Shown one piece after another: positions 33,117 through 44,488 of a stretch of 64,000 bases of DNA. The stretch is from Lonicera japonica (taxonomy: Eukaryota; Streptophyta; Magnoliopsida; Dipsacales; Caprifoliaceae). Positions within the stretch are counted from its first letter, which is position 1. The number at the start of each line of letters is the position of its first letter. The stretch spans positions 62,001-126,000 of the forward strand of contig JAKCWG010000512.1 in NCBI GenBank assembly GCA_021464415.1, given 5' to 3'. Both the position numbers and the translations under genes were made by a program. A model generated the notes under the pieces. The model saw nothing but the letters and a program-made list of their open reading frames with translations, was not told the origin of the DNA and did not search any database.

Positions 33117-34358
33117 ATGTCTGGCAGTAATAAAAGGGCTCGCCCTAGTTTTGATCCTAAATTGTTCTAAGAAACTATGACAAGTACTTTACAAAGAATA
33201 ATGAAAGAGGAATTGGGTAGCTTTAAAGATCAAGTGGACGAAATGGGTGATGAATTAAAGAAAATGCGGGTGAAGGTAGATAGGGTTGAGAGCACCTAAA
33301 TTGAGCAGTCCGGCAATTCACATAATGCTCAAAGAAGTGGAAGACCGTAGCCTAGAGAAAGGAGGGTTGAGAATGATTTTGATAATTTTTATCAGGATAG
33401 CCATGACGATACCGATGTTGATTTGATAATCGCTGACCGATGGAACAATAGACGGTTTGGTGGGAGATCAAACTGGGAGGATGACAACGTGAATGGGATC
33501 AAAGCGAAGATTTTATCCTTCCAAGGGAAGAATGACCCCAAGGCATATCTTGAGTGCGTCAAGAAGGTCGAATTGGTGTTTATGTGCCATAATTACTCCG
33601 AGTCCAAGAAGGTGAAGTTGGCGGCCATTGAATTTTCAGACTATGCAATTGTTTGGTGGGATCAATTAGTGCTAGAGCAAAAGCGTAGTGATGAAAGGCC
33701 AATTGAGACTTGGGAATAGATGAAGAGGGTAATGAAAAAGAGGTTTGTGCCCGACCACTACTATAGAGAGTTGTACCAAAAGTTGTAAAAGCTAACTCAA
33801 GGCAACCACAGTGTTGACAAATATTACAAAGAAATGGAAACTGCGATGATTTGGGGCGGATATTAAAGAAGAACATGAAGCTACCATGGCTAGGTTCTTG
33901 AGCGAATTGAATCGTGAGATTGCCAATGCATTTAAATTACAGCCGTATGTCAAAATTAAGGATATGGTTCACATAGCCATCAAGATTAAGCGACAGCTCA
34001 AGAGGAGGGGTAGCTCGAGGCCAAGCCAAAGTTCTTATTCGTCGCCATGGAAACAAGATTCGTTGAAAAAGGATGACAAAGTAGCCACTCCAAAATCGAA
34101 AGTTGATTCAAAACCGAAAGTTCGTTGTGGAAGCCAAGCTAAGGTAGCCCCTAACACCACTAATACTCCTACTACTAGAAATCACGATATTATTTGTTGG
34201 AATTGTCAAGGGAGAGACCACATTACCACTCAATGCCCGAACAAAAGAGTAATGATTCTTTGGGATAATGGTGAGTACGAGACGGAGGATGACAAGTCTA
34301 TGCCCCCTTTAGAGGATGTGGATGAAGAGGAGGAAGAAAGCCCCGTCCATGGTGAGTA
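33117..34358 (+). pseudogene. Gypsy gag with CCHC finger, broken
   Basis: The start MSGSNKRARPSFDP is followed by a stop at 33168, a coiled-coil segment, another stop near 33297, and then the gag core (33423-33719: ILSFQGKNDPKAYLECVKKV, AIVWWDQL). A TAG at 33717 and a frameshift precede KPHMARFLSELN-type sequence from 33886. A basic serine-rich linker and the zinc knuckle CWNCQGRDHITTQC at 34195-34236 follow. This is the retrotransposon capsid/nucleocapsid. At least four lesions are present. Confidence 0.9.
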
Positions 34359-35209
34359 GCACATAACAAGGATGGCTCTCAATGTCCAAGCAAAGGAGGA
34401 TGAAGAGCAAGGCGAGAATATATTTCACACTAGATGCCTAATGCTAGGCAAGGTGTGTAGTTTAGTGATAGATGGAGGAAGTTTCACTAATGTGGCTAGC
34501 ACGACAATGGTGGAAAAGCTAGCATTGCTGACAACTAAACACCCTAGACCTCACAAGCTTTAATGGCTAAATGATAGCAGGGAAGTTAGGGTGAATAGGC
34601 AAGTGTTGGTGTCCTTTAGCATTGAAAGGTACGAAGATCAGGTGCTTTGTGATGTGGTTCCCATACAAGTCGGCCACATGGTTTTGGGTCGACCTTGGCA
34701 ATATGATAAAAGAGTTAGACATGATGGCCTCACCAACAAATACTCCTTCGAGATGAACAAAAGAATGATCATTCTTTCACCTTTACCTCCTCATTAAGCT
34801 TATGCTGATCAATCAAAGTTGCAAAAAGAGGAAGACCAAAGGAGAGCTAAAAAGAAAAATAAAAAGACTGATGAAGAAAAGATAGAGAGTGAGGGGAAAA
34901 TAAAAGAGAGCGAAAAGAAAGGAGAGATTGAGAAAAAAGAGAGGAGAGTGGAAAAACCAATGATAGCTATTAAGACCAAGTTTGATATGTGGGAAAATAA
35001 TTTATATGCGAGAGCTAGTGAAGTGAAGAGAGCGATGCTTTGTAATCAACTTCTTATTCTTATGTACAAAGAAGTGCTTTTGAACACTAACGAAATAAAT
35101 TATTCTTTGCCTAGTATTGTTATGTTTATTTTGCAGGAATGTGATGATGCCTATCTAGGGGAAACACCACATAGGATTCCTCCAATCTAAGGCATTGAAA
35201 ATCAAAAGG
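34359..35209 (+). pseudogene. Gypsy protease and start of RT, broken
   Basis: VCSLVIDGGSFTNVASTTMV at 34456-34515 carries the protease active-site aspartate (DGGS, a known variant in this Gypsy lineage; GAT at 34471-34473). HMVLGRPWQYDKRVRHDGLT follows. A lysine/glutamate linker leads to the conserved pre-RT motif FILQECDDAYLGETPHRIPP and GIEN, where the sequence is cut by the solo LTR at 35210. Stops lie at 34357, 34561, 34795 and 35188. Confidence 0.9.
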
Positions 35210-36493
35210 TGTGAGAATCTGGGCTTTCGACCCGTCCGTCTCGAGGTTTCTTGTTTTTTAGGGAAAATGTGTTTTCAGAGTCGCCAGTTTGTTTTACAAG
35301 AAAACAAACAAAAGATTGTACGAAGGACAATTCGAAAACGAATTATTTTTCATATGTTTGAAACCAGAGATCCATTGATAATTCATTTTTGCTAGTGTTC
35401 GGGAACTTCGTTACAAATTGGGAATGTGTTAGGCACCCAATTCACCCTTTCAGTCTCTTAATGGATCACGTTATTTAATTCCTATTTTAGATATCTTGCA
35501 AGTAGTTTGAATTATTTTCAAAATAGTCCTTTTTGGATAAATTTAATTTAAAATCGTATTTTGAAATCAGACTCGAGCTTTGCGAGCACCTACGTATTCA
35601 TTCATAGAATGAAATCAGAGTCTCGTAGTTCCATTTGTTTGGAAATTGCTTTTGTATTTTTGTTTTATTTTGAAAACGTGTCAAAATATATTTTAGTTTT
35701 CTTGTAAAACTTAGAAATGACTTATTTTGAAAGCAGTGGACTTCTTTGTAAGTTATCTAATTTTTTGTATTAAAACTTGTATTCAAATGTAGTATTGAAA
35801 TTCAGGAGAGTTGTAGAGAAATGTACCTGATGAGTTTGAAGAAGAAAAAGAATCGCTTGCGTGCTCCTTTCTCTCTCTAGAACTCTCTCTATCTCTAAAT
35901 TCTCTCTCTAAGACCTTTTCTCTCTCAAATTTTCTCTTTCTAAAAAGACTCTGTAAGAACTTTGACAGAGTTTTTCCTCTCTAAAAACTATATTGAGTGT
36001 TGATGGCCCCAAATGAGAACCTAAGGGTCCTATTTATGGTAAAATTTTCTCCAAAAGTGCTCCAAAAGAGGCCAGTCACAGAGGGGTAGCTGCATAGGGT
36101 GTGGCTGGGAGGTGCGATTGGGGTCCCAACCTTACGGTTGGCAAACAACCGTGCAGTTGGGAGGCTGTGGTTGGGGCCCCAACCGTACGGCTGGCAGGTA
36201 GCCGTGCGATTGGGGGGCTATGGCTGGCATTTCCAAAATGCCTCGAAACACCTAAAAAAAACTCATTTTTTCTAATGGGGCGCTGCCCCGCACCCTGCGA
36301 CCTGACCGTGCAGGTCGATCCCCGTCCTAATAAACGAAGTGACAACATTGGTCATATCAGACTCTTGACGAATTCAAAGTCAGAGTCTTTCCTAGCAGTC
36401 TTTTATATGCATGATGACTCATGATTTAATGTGAAATGCTTATTTTATAAAAAACAAGTGTTCACACGAGGGTCGTGGATTGGGGTGTTGACA
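35210..36493 (+). mobile_element. solo LTR nested in the Gypsy RT gene
   Basis: The 1284-bp segment runs from TGTGAGAATCTGG to GGGGTGTTGACA and is flanked by AAGG on each side (35206-35209 and 36494-36497). On the left the Gypsy pol reads up to GIENQK; on the right it resumes with a motif like NPEGIKEL, so this is a clean insertion into pol. GAGTCGCCAGTTTGTTTTAC and GTGTTAGGCACCC are sequences I associate with Tat/Ogre-type LTRs. CT-rich microsatellite lies at 35870-35945 and a GC-rich hairpin array at 36100-36215. A frame at 36101-36424 is not a gene. Confidence 0.85.
36100..36215. repeat. CCAACCGTACGGTTGG hairpin array inside LTR
   Basis: Three imperfect units built of GGTCCCAACC(T/G)TACGG(T/C)TGGCA, (A)GCCGTGC(A/G)(G/A)TTGGG and similar words, each partly self-complementary, at 60-70% GC within an AT-rich LTR. 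The sister LTRs carry unrelated hairpin sequences at this position. Confidence 0.75.
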
Positions 36494-37552
36494 AAGGGAT
36501 CCGGAGGGAATAAAGGAGCTTCATGCCTAGACTGAATCAATTTGGTAAATGGTATATAGTCCTTAAAGCACGAGTTTTGTGAATTTCCTAAATTTGATTC
36601 AAAAGACTGTCTTCCAAAGAAATGGTTGTTTATAAAGCATGAGTTTGCTCAAATTGATTTGAAAAGATGTTTTCCAAAAAATTTATGGGGTTTCAAAGAA
36701 AAAGTGATACTCGTGTGTATTCCAATAAGGCTTTTGGGTTTCAAAACAAAATATGGATTATTTGTGGATTAGTTGCATCATTTGGCTTCATTAATACACC
36801 CATGAGATTGTTAAATTATGTTATGTGGCCAACCATAAGATTTGTTATGATATATTTTATGGATGCACTATTTTACTACAAGCACTTGAATGAACATGCA
36901 TTACATTTGAGGACTGTTTTTGATGTATTCCATGTAAGGAGATTATTTGCTAACCTAACAAAGTGTACTATTTGCACGGAAAGGTTTATGTTTATTTTCT
37001 TTGTTGTGAGTGCAATAGGTATATAGGTGTTGGAAATCATTAGATTTAAGAATAAAACTAATGAAGGAAGTCAAAAGGTTTGAATTCAAAGGCATGAGCC
37101 TCGAGAAGAAGCTATTAATGAGAATGAGTTCTTTATAGAGCCAATATATGATGTTCGAGCTAAGTTGAATATTGATAATGTTAAGCATATTGATTACATT
37201 AGAGTTGATCGCTTTGATGTCCATCCAAACATTCTGTTAATAGATTTCTTTAACAAGTTGCGGAGGATCGCATTGCAGTATGATTTGAACTTTGAGGAGT
37301 TTTGCTTTGCAGGGAGGATCAAGCGTCGAAGATATTCGAAATATATGTTTTTATGGCAAGGAAGAACATAATTATGTCATGTTGAGTTCTAACGGAGGAA
37401 TATAAAGTATTCAAAACACATGTTCTATTGGCATGGGAGATTCCCTGTTCCAAAGTTGCGTCCGAATGTCGAAGTTGTTAGAGACTAGTTGAATCAAGGG
37501 ATGGATAGGCTAGATTCTAGGAAAAATCCTCTTGAAGAGGAGAGGTATGATC
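36494..37552 (+). pseudogene. Gypsy RT remainder and pol 3' end, heavily decayed
   Basis: RT motifs remain in altered form: LVASFGFINTPMRLLNYV (for the MPFGLTNAPSTF region), VMIYFMDALFYYKHLNEH (the YxDD motif is lost), and VRRLFANLTKCTICTERFMF. Most of RNase H and all of integrase are deleted: the next readable piece, near 37165-37550, ends with DSRKNPLEEERYD, like the usual C-terminus of this Gypsy pol. A polypurine tract, GAAGAGGAGAGG, lies at 37533-37545, just before the 3' LTR. Confidence 0.8.
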
Positions 37553-38228
37553 TGATCGAGCCTAGCCCTCCTTAGTCAAGAAACCAGAAAAAGTGTTTAC
37601 TTAAAGCGTGGACACGCCAAAGTTGAGAATTGTGAGCAAAAGGAAGAAGTGTTGTTATGATAAGGTGTGGGCACGCCTTAATATCCAAAATTCAGCCTTA
37701 TTTTCTAGCATGTTCTCACGATCCGCTGATGAAAGAATGTAATTAGTTTTTATTATTATTTTGGCAATTTCTTTCTTTCTTTGATAGGTCTTTTATTCTA
37801 ATTAGGAGATAATATTTTGTTTATATCATTTTATTTATTGGAATTAGGAGATAGGTTTTTTATTTTAATAAGAATATTTTTTTTATTATTTTAGGGTTCT
37901 ATTATTTTGTTTGCTCCTATTTAAAAAAGGCAATTTATTGTTTTCTTATCAAGTTATCATTATTCAAATTAAGTGTTTTGATTTCTTGCTAGAACTTGTT
38001 GAATTGTTTGAATTAATCATTCAAGCTATTCTTGACTTATCAATCAATTCTCCACTAATTGATTGTGGCGTCTTCGACTTATACCGAGGTTCAATTCTTG
38101 CATTCAAGGATTGGGTTTAGGTTCCATGTTCCATCTTTTCGATAAAATTCCAAGGTTCTTGCACTTTCGTAATTCAAGGGTTGAGGATCCATTAACTTGG
38201 CTAAGAAAAACAATCCGAGATCGCAACA
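37553..38228 (+). mobile_element. Gypsy element, 3' LTR
   Basis: Direct repeat of 31749-32409, preceded by the polypurine tract. Its end near GATCGCAACA is aligned to the 5' LTR end next to the primer site. I could not identify a matching target duplication on the outer flanks. Confidence 0.85.
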
Positions 38229-39420
38229 TCTTCCTCTCCTTTATGACTTCTAGTTCCTGCTTTAGGTGTTGGGACGTCTTTTTCGAGGCCTCTTATGGTA
38301 TCAACGCATGTCGATGGAGGGTCTACTTTCGCAACTCTTCTAGCAATTTTGAGTAGCAGTGTGCCAATGATCTTATTGTTGCCCATTTCTCGAGACATCA
38401 TTATTTTGGTTTGGTGCGTAACACCTTCATGAGGTTCCTTTTTTGGCGAATTCTTTTAGTTTCTTAGAGGGCCACTCTTACGATGAGGTATGCTATCTTC
38501 TCTTTATTTAAATCATGCATCATTTATATCTTAACTGTAAATTATATCTTATAATAGATTGTGGGCTTCCTTGCCTTAGAGTTGCGGTCTATATACGCCA
38601 ACTCGCTGTACAGCTAGAACCTGCTTCAATATTTGGGTAGCTAACCTACATATCTTAGGGAGGACTATAGGCGATAGGTTAAGGCATCCCTCCATCTTGA
38701 TGACTCTATAGCTTCTATTTAATCGAGTTCCGAGTCTCGAAAAAGCGACTGCTAGACTTTTAGGCGATCCCTATCTTCGATCAGTAGGCCTACTCCTTCC
38801 ACCCAATAATAGTGAGAGATCGTTTTAAAGCCCCTTTGAGCAGTCTTCTCCTTTTATTTCCAGTATTTTTTGTCAGTTACAATTGGTAAAGATATTCTAC
38901 TCTGGTTCTTAATATTTTGGGATAAAACTGTTTTCTTTTTCTTATGATGACAGTGTATTTGTTTTGAAACAATTATCATGTACTCTTTATATTCTATGTT
39001 TACTTTATGAAAAATGTTTGTTCAACTTATACTGTACTTAGTGTACACACAAATTAAAATAATGTTAAAAGACTGTAAAGTAAAATATATAGTTAATTAC
39101 ACATAACTAATTAGTTATTATAAATATGTAAAGATAATCAAATCAAAATATGTTAAAGGCTCCTGCAAAAGAAGAGTAAATCCGCAAGCACAATTTAAAA
39201 AGCAACATATGGTAGAGATGATTCGGGAACCCAAATAATTCATAAGTGGGTCAAAATGTCGTGGGACAAAGAAGATTGTTGTACGATATTTTCCCTGATG
39301 GGATAAATTGTCATACGATAATCCACCTCAAGGAAAATTCTCACCTATAAATATACATATCATCCTTCCATCTCCTTCACACTTATCCACTCATTTCATA
39401 TCCTCCTTGAAAAAACATGT
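38229..39420. other. no gene recognised
   Basis: The first 600 bp have a composition like 31140-31748 and may be the other half of the element interrupted by the Gypsy insertion. The rest is AT-rich. No domain is readable. Confidence 0.35.
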
Positions 39421-39765
39421 CTTCCTTCTGTACTAATGAAAATTTTACCTTTATTTAGGCAATAGATGCTTTAATTACTATTGAAAATGTTCGACATTTT
39501 GGAATGTTTAGCCCTCTATCAGCGTGGAGTGCTCGACCATTTGATCTCTCTAACCTTAGCAACGCTTCTGAATTATGGTGTTCTTATTATCACTTATTCC
39601 GTTTTGGCATAGACAAGCTCTATCCGACTTGCGAAGAACTCTCCTAGCTTCTTTAGATTGATATAAATCTCTCCGTGGCTATTCTTATTAATGAGACTGG
39701 GCCCTAAGATATGTTGATTGCACCCTTGTCGATCCCTTAAGCGGTCTATGATTATTTCATTGTTG
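39421..39765 (+). pseudogene. plant retroelement-associated ORF, part before nested LTR
   Basis: Starting at about 39416 (MSSFCTNENF), a frame with a few stops translates to AIDALITIENVRHFGMFSP, YYHLFRFGIDKLYPTCEELS and related sequence. FRFG...YPT(F/Y)EE(F/L) is characteristic of a plant domain family often carried by Tat/Ogre-like retrotransposons or related captured ORFs (the DUF7745-like group, as I recall it). The coding stretch is cut at 39770 by a solo LTR and appears to resume at 41363. Confidence 0.4.
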
Positions 39766-39770
39766 GGGGT

Positions 39771-41357
39771 TATGAGAACCAACATTTTCGACACCAACCC
39801 CAATGGGCAACGATTCCTCCAATTTTCCAGTTTGTTTGAAAAACGGTTCGTTTTAATCTGAAGAAAATATGATGGTTTGTAAAGAAAATCAGAGTCACTA
39901 GTTTGTTTTACTAAACAAATAAAAATGCGTGTTGAAGAGGAACATTTATAGATTAAACCACCTCTTAAACACAATTGATGCGAAACTAGTTGATTCGAAA
40001 GTTCGGGATTAAGTTAACAACCAGGAAGGTGTTACACACCAAATTCATCCTTTCGTTCTTTAAGTAGGATATACACATAATTATAATAAAAATTTTGCAT
40101 GCTTATTGATGTTATCACATATCGACCCATAATTTTAGCGCCCATTTGATTTTAGAAATCAGTGTGTGTGAGTTGGAAAAATGATTTTGATAATGACATA
40201 TAGCAAAACAAATGTTTTGAATAAATTTTAGGGCTTTTCGGAAGCTAATTCAGTTTGAAATCAGATATCCGATAATCATCGAGATTAGTTTGTCAATAGT
40301 GTACCACAGTTTAATCACTTAAACTGACATTGACAAATATGATACCCTCATATTGGATATTTACATAAGCACCACAATTTATAGATTAAACCGGGTACAA
40401 GTGCTTAATGACTCCTTTGTGGATTGAGACTAATAAAATTGAGATTTTGCGAAATTAACAGAAAAAACTATGTTTAAAATTAGTTATAGCTCGTTCCACG
40501 CTTTTGGTTTTAAAACGGTACAATATGAAATCCGAAACTGATTTTGAAATAAATAACAATTTTAATATGCGAATAATCAATAATAACTAAGAAAATACAG
40601 ATAGATGAAAAATAAAGCCGGACTGCGAAAAAAATTACTTGAGAACCTTGAAAATAGAAGAATAATATTTTAGAGTATTATTCCCGAAGTTCCAGAGATG
40701 TGTAATGCCTTAAATGGGATCAGTGCATGTGTATTTATAGGCAAAAGGAGATGGAACTGGGGGGTTTGTCGTTTGGAAAAAAAGGCCAAAAAGGGTTTGT
40801 CCACATGGCACATAAAGCGTGTGTTATGTGGACAAACAAGCCAATAGTGTTTGTCCGCACAACACACTATTCACCCGAGACGGTTTTTATTGTATCAACT
40901 AAATGGAGTATCGAATTGATCTGATTTTTTAGTATGTTGTTCCCCATGATAAGTCCTATCTACTGACCAAAGCTCATTTGGACTTCAAGAAGGCTTCCAT
41001 TTGATTACCCGAAATAAACTCTCGGTTTGTTGAATTCTCGGAGATTCTGCAGTCGAATCGAGCTAATTTTTAAATATGTTACTCTTGATGGTACTATCTC
41101 ACTACTCTTTAAGTTTGAGGATGATCAAAAATCAAGAAGTCTCTTTACCCAAGTTTTCACAAGATTGACAATTTTTGTTTTTCGGCAGCTTCTGGTTATT
41201 CTTGTAACTTCTCGCCCAGGTGTCCTTTTTTGCTTCCATCTTTGACCTATATCACAAGTGTAGAGTATGTATGCATCTATGAATGCTCGTGCATGCATGC
41301 GTGCTCATTTTCTAGGAAATCGAATTCTTGCGAAAGTAACAAAATGAGGGGTTCAAA
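39771..41357 (+). mobile_element. solo LTR, 1587 bp, TSD GGGGT
   Basis: Starts TATGAGAACC (TGTGAGAATC in the sister LTR) and ends GGGGTTCAAA (mutated from ...CACA). It is flanked by GGGGT at 39766-39770 and 41358-41362, a perfect 5-bp target duplication. The 3' two-thirds match 2697-4266, and the start matches 35210. A TATTTATAG box is near 40732. Downstream at 40786-40872 is a third version of the hairpin repeats (TTTGTCCACA...TGTGGACAAA). Confidence 0.85.
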
Positions 41358-41362
41358 GGGGT

Positions 41363-41640
41363 TTGCAGAATCTTAATCAAATGGTGAGCATCTTCCAGCA
41401 TTACGAGGATAACCCTTCCTTTACCACTAGTCGTACTATGGTGGCAGTGATCTGCTTAGTTTCTGACACATTGTTGGTGATCGATTCCATATGGGTTGAC
41501 CCTATTATCTTGAGTTTGATATATCATGTTAGGAATGGGGAGTAGAATATGCCCATCATTTTGGCAGAGACGTTGAATGAACTGGACGCCTTTTATGAGG
41601 GATTTTCAACTTATTTTCGAGCATGTACTTATTAAAGCAC
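41363..41640 (+). pseudogene. plant retroelement-associated ORF, part after nested LTR
   Basis: The ORF continues with NPSFTTSRTMVAVICLVSD, VDPIILSLIYHVRNGE, a TAG, and then MPIILAETLNELDAFYEGFS. PxxLAET(L) near the end is a hallmark of the same plant domain family. Together with 39421-39765 this makes one gene split by the solo LTR. Stops show that it is not functional. Confidence 0.4.
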
Positions 41641-41734
41641 TTTCATTTGGTGGACTTTAATTATACAAGGTTGGGTAATCCTACCTATTTCTTTCCTCGT
41701 CCGATAGAGGGAAGTGTTGGGTAACCCTATAATT

Positions 41735-41904
41735 TATTAACCATAATTAGAATTAGTGTATTGTGTCAAAATGTGGTAAGCTTGATGGTTTATCAAAATA
41801 TGATATGAGTTACGAGTAAATTGCAATACTCATAAAATTTAGTGACATTCTAATAAAAAAAATGTTAGGGCACCTATAAAATTTTAATCTTTAAGGGCTC
41901 ATTT
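41735..41904. repeat. fragment related to 15530-15900
   Basis: Contains TTGTGTCAAAATGTGGTAAG, CTTGATGGTTTA and AGGGCACCTATAAAATTTT, which align in order with 15550-15880. Together with the adjoining M3 copy this suggests a longer shared element. Confidence 0.55.
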
Positions 41905-42375
41905 AGTTCGAGTTTTGAAACATTCCTGAAATGCTACATTCCATTCGAAAAGGATTTCGGTGTTTGGTTTGGGTTTTGGATTAGGAACACATCATTCCAA
42001 GAATGAATAATTCCTTTAAAGTTCTCCCTCTTAAATGGATAGAAATAAATAACAAGTTTTCTCCCTTAGATTTGATGTTAAGACAAAAATATCCGTTTTA
42101 CTTATGAAGACGAATTTTTTTTCCATTTATATCCTTTACAAAAGTAAAAAAAACATTCTTACTAAATTTTTACGTTTTATAATTTTTTTTTTAATTATAG
42201 ATACATACAACGACTTTTCATGGTTCTTAAAAAAATTTACCTTTGTAAATTGTGAGGATTTATCTTCTACTTTTGTGAAGCGAAAGAACATTTTGGTAAT
42301 TGGCCTATATTTCATTCCTATTCATGTTTCAACCTAACATAGAATTTATGAAATGAAAGAACATTTTGGAGAAAT
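41905..42375 (+). mobile_element. repeat family M3, copy 2
   Basis: Direct match of 24645-25110 (see that entry). The left edge joins the 41735-41904 repeat without a gap. Confidence 0.6.
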
Positions 42376-42510
42376 TATAGTTGATATTTGAGTTTGTAGC
42401 CCAAATATTTTTTTTCATTGGATTGACACCCCACCTTCAGTCAGTCAGTCACTGTTAAGTCATACGACAAAAATACTGTCTTGGCCTTAAAATAATTCAA
42501 CAGTTATTAT
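42376..42510. repeat. inverted-repeat arm left of EVE2
   Basis: ATAGTTGATATTTGAGTTTG...AGCCCAAA, followed by GTTAAGTC...ACAAAAATACTGTC, aligns imperfectly with the reverse complement of 50340-50475. The two arms flank EVE2 about 8 kb apart. They may be two copies of a MITE in opposite orientation or the two ends of one element. Confidence 0.5.
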
Positions 42511-42767
42511 GTAAATTTGGAAGTCACCAAAAGCAGCTTCATCGATGTGAACAGGCTCGACAAGTCAAATTCAAAATGAAACTAAGCAAAAAGATTCTCA
42601 CAATTCTCAAAATGATTTATGTTTTATGAAGATTTTATTTTGAGGGCGTTAAGAAAAGGGGTCAGAATTGGGGGATTTAAAGAGATAAAGTTAATTTAGA
42701 GGGGAAAGGATTGGGGAGAGAGAGTTAGATATGAATTTTACGGAGGGAAATGGATGGGGGAGAGAGT

Positions 42768-43097
42768 TAGGTGACGTTTGATAAAACATCTGAAAACTGA
42801 AATTGAAAAAACTGTTTGTTTAGTTCTGAAAATTCTATCCAAAAAAATGTTGTTTGCTTGAATATAACACATCTAAAAACTGAAATTTTTTTAATATGAC
42901 AATTTTGCCCTTATTAGTTTATTTATATCACATGATTCTCATTTTGAAGAGGGTAAGATAGGTATTTTACAACATGGTGTTTTAAGTTTTCAGATTTAAG
43001 CGGCTAATTTGTCACCGAAATTTTTTTATGCAAATTTTCATTTTTAAGTGGCTAACCAGTTAATTTTTTTGGCAAAGAAATAACTTTGAAACTACTT
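42768..43097. mobile_element. element M2 copy 2
   Basis: Reverse complement of 14870-15235. Runs from TTAGGTGACGTTTGATAAAAC to TAATTTTTTTGGCAAAG and ends exactly where the EVE2 palindrome begins. Non-coding. Confidence 0.65.
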
Positions 43098-43636
43098 AAA
43101 TTTGCAACTTTATGAATGAAAGTATTTTATTCATAATCATCCTTCTTAGCGTTTGGTCTCTTTTAATTTTAATTTATTTACTCCTAGTTTGTTACTTACG
43201 TTTATGTTGGTCTCCTAAAACAAGAGTCATGTATATGTCTTGCCGTTAAGTTTGTTTTAAGTTCATTTTTAGGAGTTCGGCTGTGCGTAACAACTTCCAT
43301 CTCTTCATACATGTTTATGTCCTGCTGTTAAGTTCGTTTTAAGTTCGTGTTCTTGAGAATGGAATCATGCTCTCCCAAAAGAAAATGGTGATTGCAACAA
43401 CTGAGATTGATTTCCATTGGAACCATATGAAGAGATGGACGTTGTTACACACAACCGAACACCTAAAAACGAATTTAAAACGAACTTAACAGGAGGACAT
43501 GTACATGAATGTTGTTTCAGGAGACCAACATAACGTAAGTAACAGACTAGGAGTAAATAAATTAAAATTAAAAGAGACCAAACGCTTAGAAGGATGATTA
43601 TGAATAAAATACTTTCATTTATAAAGTTGCAAATTT
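43098..43636. repeat. 211-bp inverted repeat at the EVE2 right (3') end
   Basis: The arm at 43098-43309 and the arm at 43426-43636 are inverted copies with few differences, around a 116-bp spacer. The right arm is in its natural place, just after the EVE2 promoter (leader start). The left arm is an inverted duplicate. The spacer holds a further partial direct copy of arm sequence (43310-43350) and 63 bp of EVE2 RT on the plus strand (43351-43415, GIMLSQKKMVIATTEIDF), opposite to EVE2 itself. Confidence 0.9.
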
Positions 43637-43659
43637 ACAAAATGAAAACCTTACAGCCA

Positions 43660-43720
43660 CTACTCTAAATAACCAAACTAAGCTCCTTTATATAGAGGAG
43701 AGAAACACACAAAAGCTAAA
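43660..43720 (-). promoter_or_regulatory. EVE2 promoter TATA box
   Basis: CTATATAAAGGAGC on the minus strand (TATATAAAG at 43694-43686) sits at the same distance after the last ORF as the EVE1 TATA box and shares GGAGC after it. Predicted start is near 43660. Unlike EVE1, I see no clear paired TGACG site upstream. Confidence 0.65.
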
Positions 43721-43941
43721 CTCAACCACACAGCTGGAAAGCAGACTTAATAATATAAATACAACTTTGGAAAAGGAGAGATTCCTTCCCGATAAGAAAA
43801 GTAAAAAGGAAAAAGCAACCCTACTAAAGAAAAGGTACAATCATTACACACTTTTTTTTTAAAGTAGGCAAAAGCAACCAAAAGGGAGATTTGTGCTGTC
43901 GCGGGTTGACTTGTTCTGCCGATAGTGAGTCACTCGCTGAG

Positions 43942-44488
43942 TCAAAACGAGTTAGTCTGTCTCTTTCCTTCATCATCAAAATCGTAGTGATTGTCAAGAC
44001 TGGGGTATGGATCATCATCTTCATAATCGAGGCTAAGATACGGTTCATTGTCTTCATCATGTTCACGGGGAAGATCATAATTATTGACGGCGTGTTCTTC
44101 ATCAGCTTCTTCTTCATCAGCATTATTATGAGCAAAAGGCTCAGAGTCAGAGCTTTGTTCTCCTTCATTCCAAAAGTGATCTTCCCCAAGGGTCAATGCC
44201 ATATTTCACTCTTTCTAGAACTTTTGTGACATCAACCTTATTTAAGTGACATATGTAATTGAGGAAAAACACATAATTAAGGTTATAGGGTTCTTTATTT
44301 GATTTTTCCAAATTTTTGGGATACCATTCAACAATTATAGCATTGCTGTCATCAGAATGAGGAGTTTTCATTGGACAATGGAAATTGACAAGTATGTAAT
44401 GGTGGTGGTGAGTTTGTAACTTAGTTTTCCATTGATCAAGGGACTTGAACCATTTAAGAAATGTGCTGAAGTTATAGGTGCCTGCCAT
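43942..44488 (-). pseudogene. EVE2 C-terminal domain with acidic tail
   Basis: The first part (44488-44165) has FLKWFKSLDQWKTKLQTHHH and PYNLNYVFFLNYICHLNKVD, matching EVE1 10997-11250. The acidic tail (SSDSEPFAHNNADEEEADEE) is in another frame at 44202-43942, so a frameshift lies between. The tail is longer in glutamate than that of EVE1. Function unknown. Confidence 0.75.

Noticed and set aside
36076..36424. Overlapping ORFs in a GC-rich patch
   Set aside because: They coincide with the hairpin array inside a solo LTR.
2697..41357. A single giant LTR retrotransposon with LTRs at 2.7-4.3 kb and 39.8-41.4 kb
   Set aside because: The right-hand copy has its own perfect GGGGT duplication and is a solo LTR; the left-hand copy is truncated, and the interval holds many unrelated elements.
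43891..44229. 112-codon hydrophobic ORF on the plus strand
   Set aside because: Antisense of the acidic tail of EVE2, which necessarily reads as isoleucine/valine/serine-rich.
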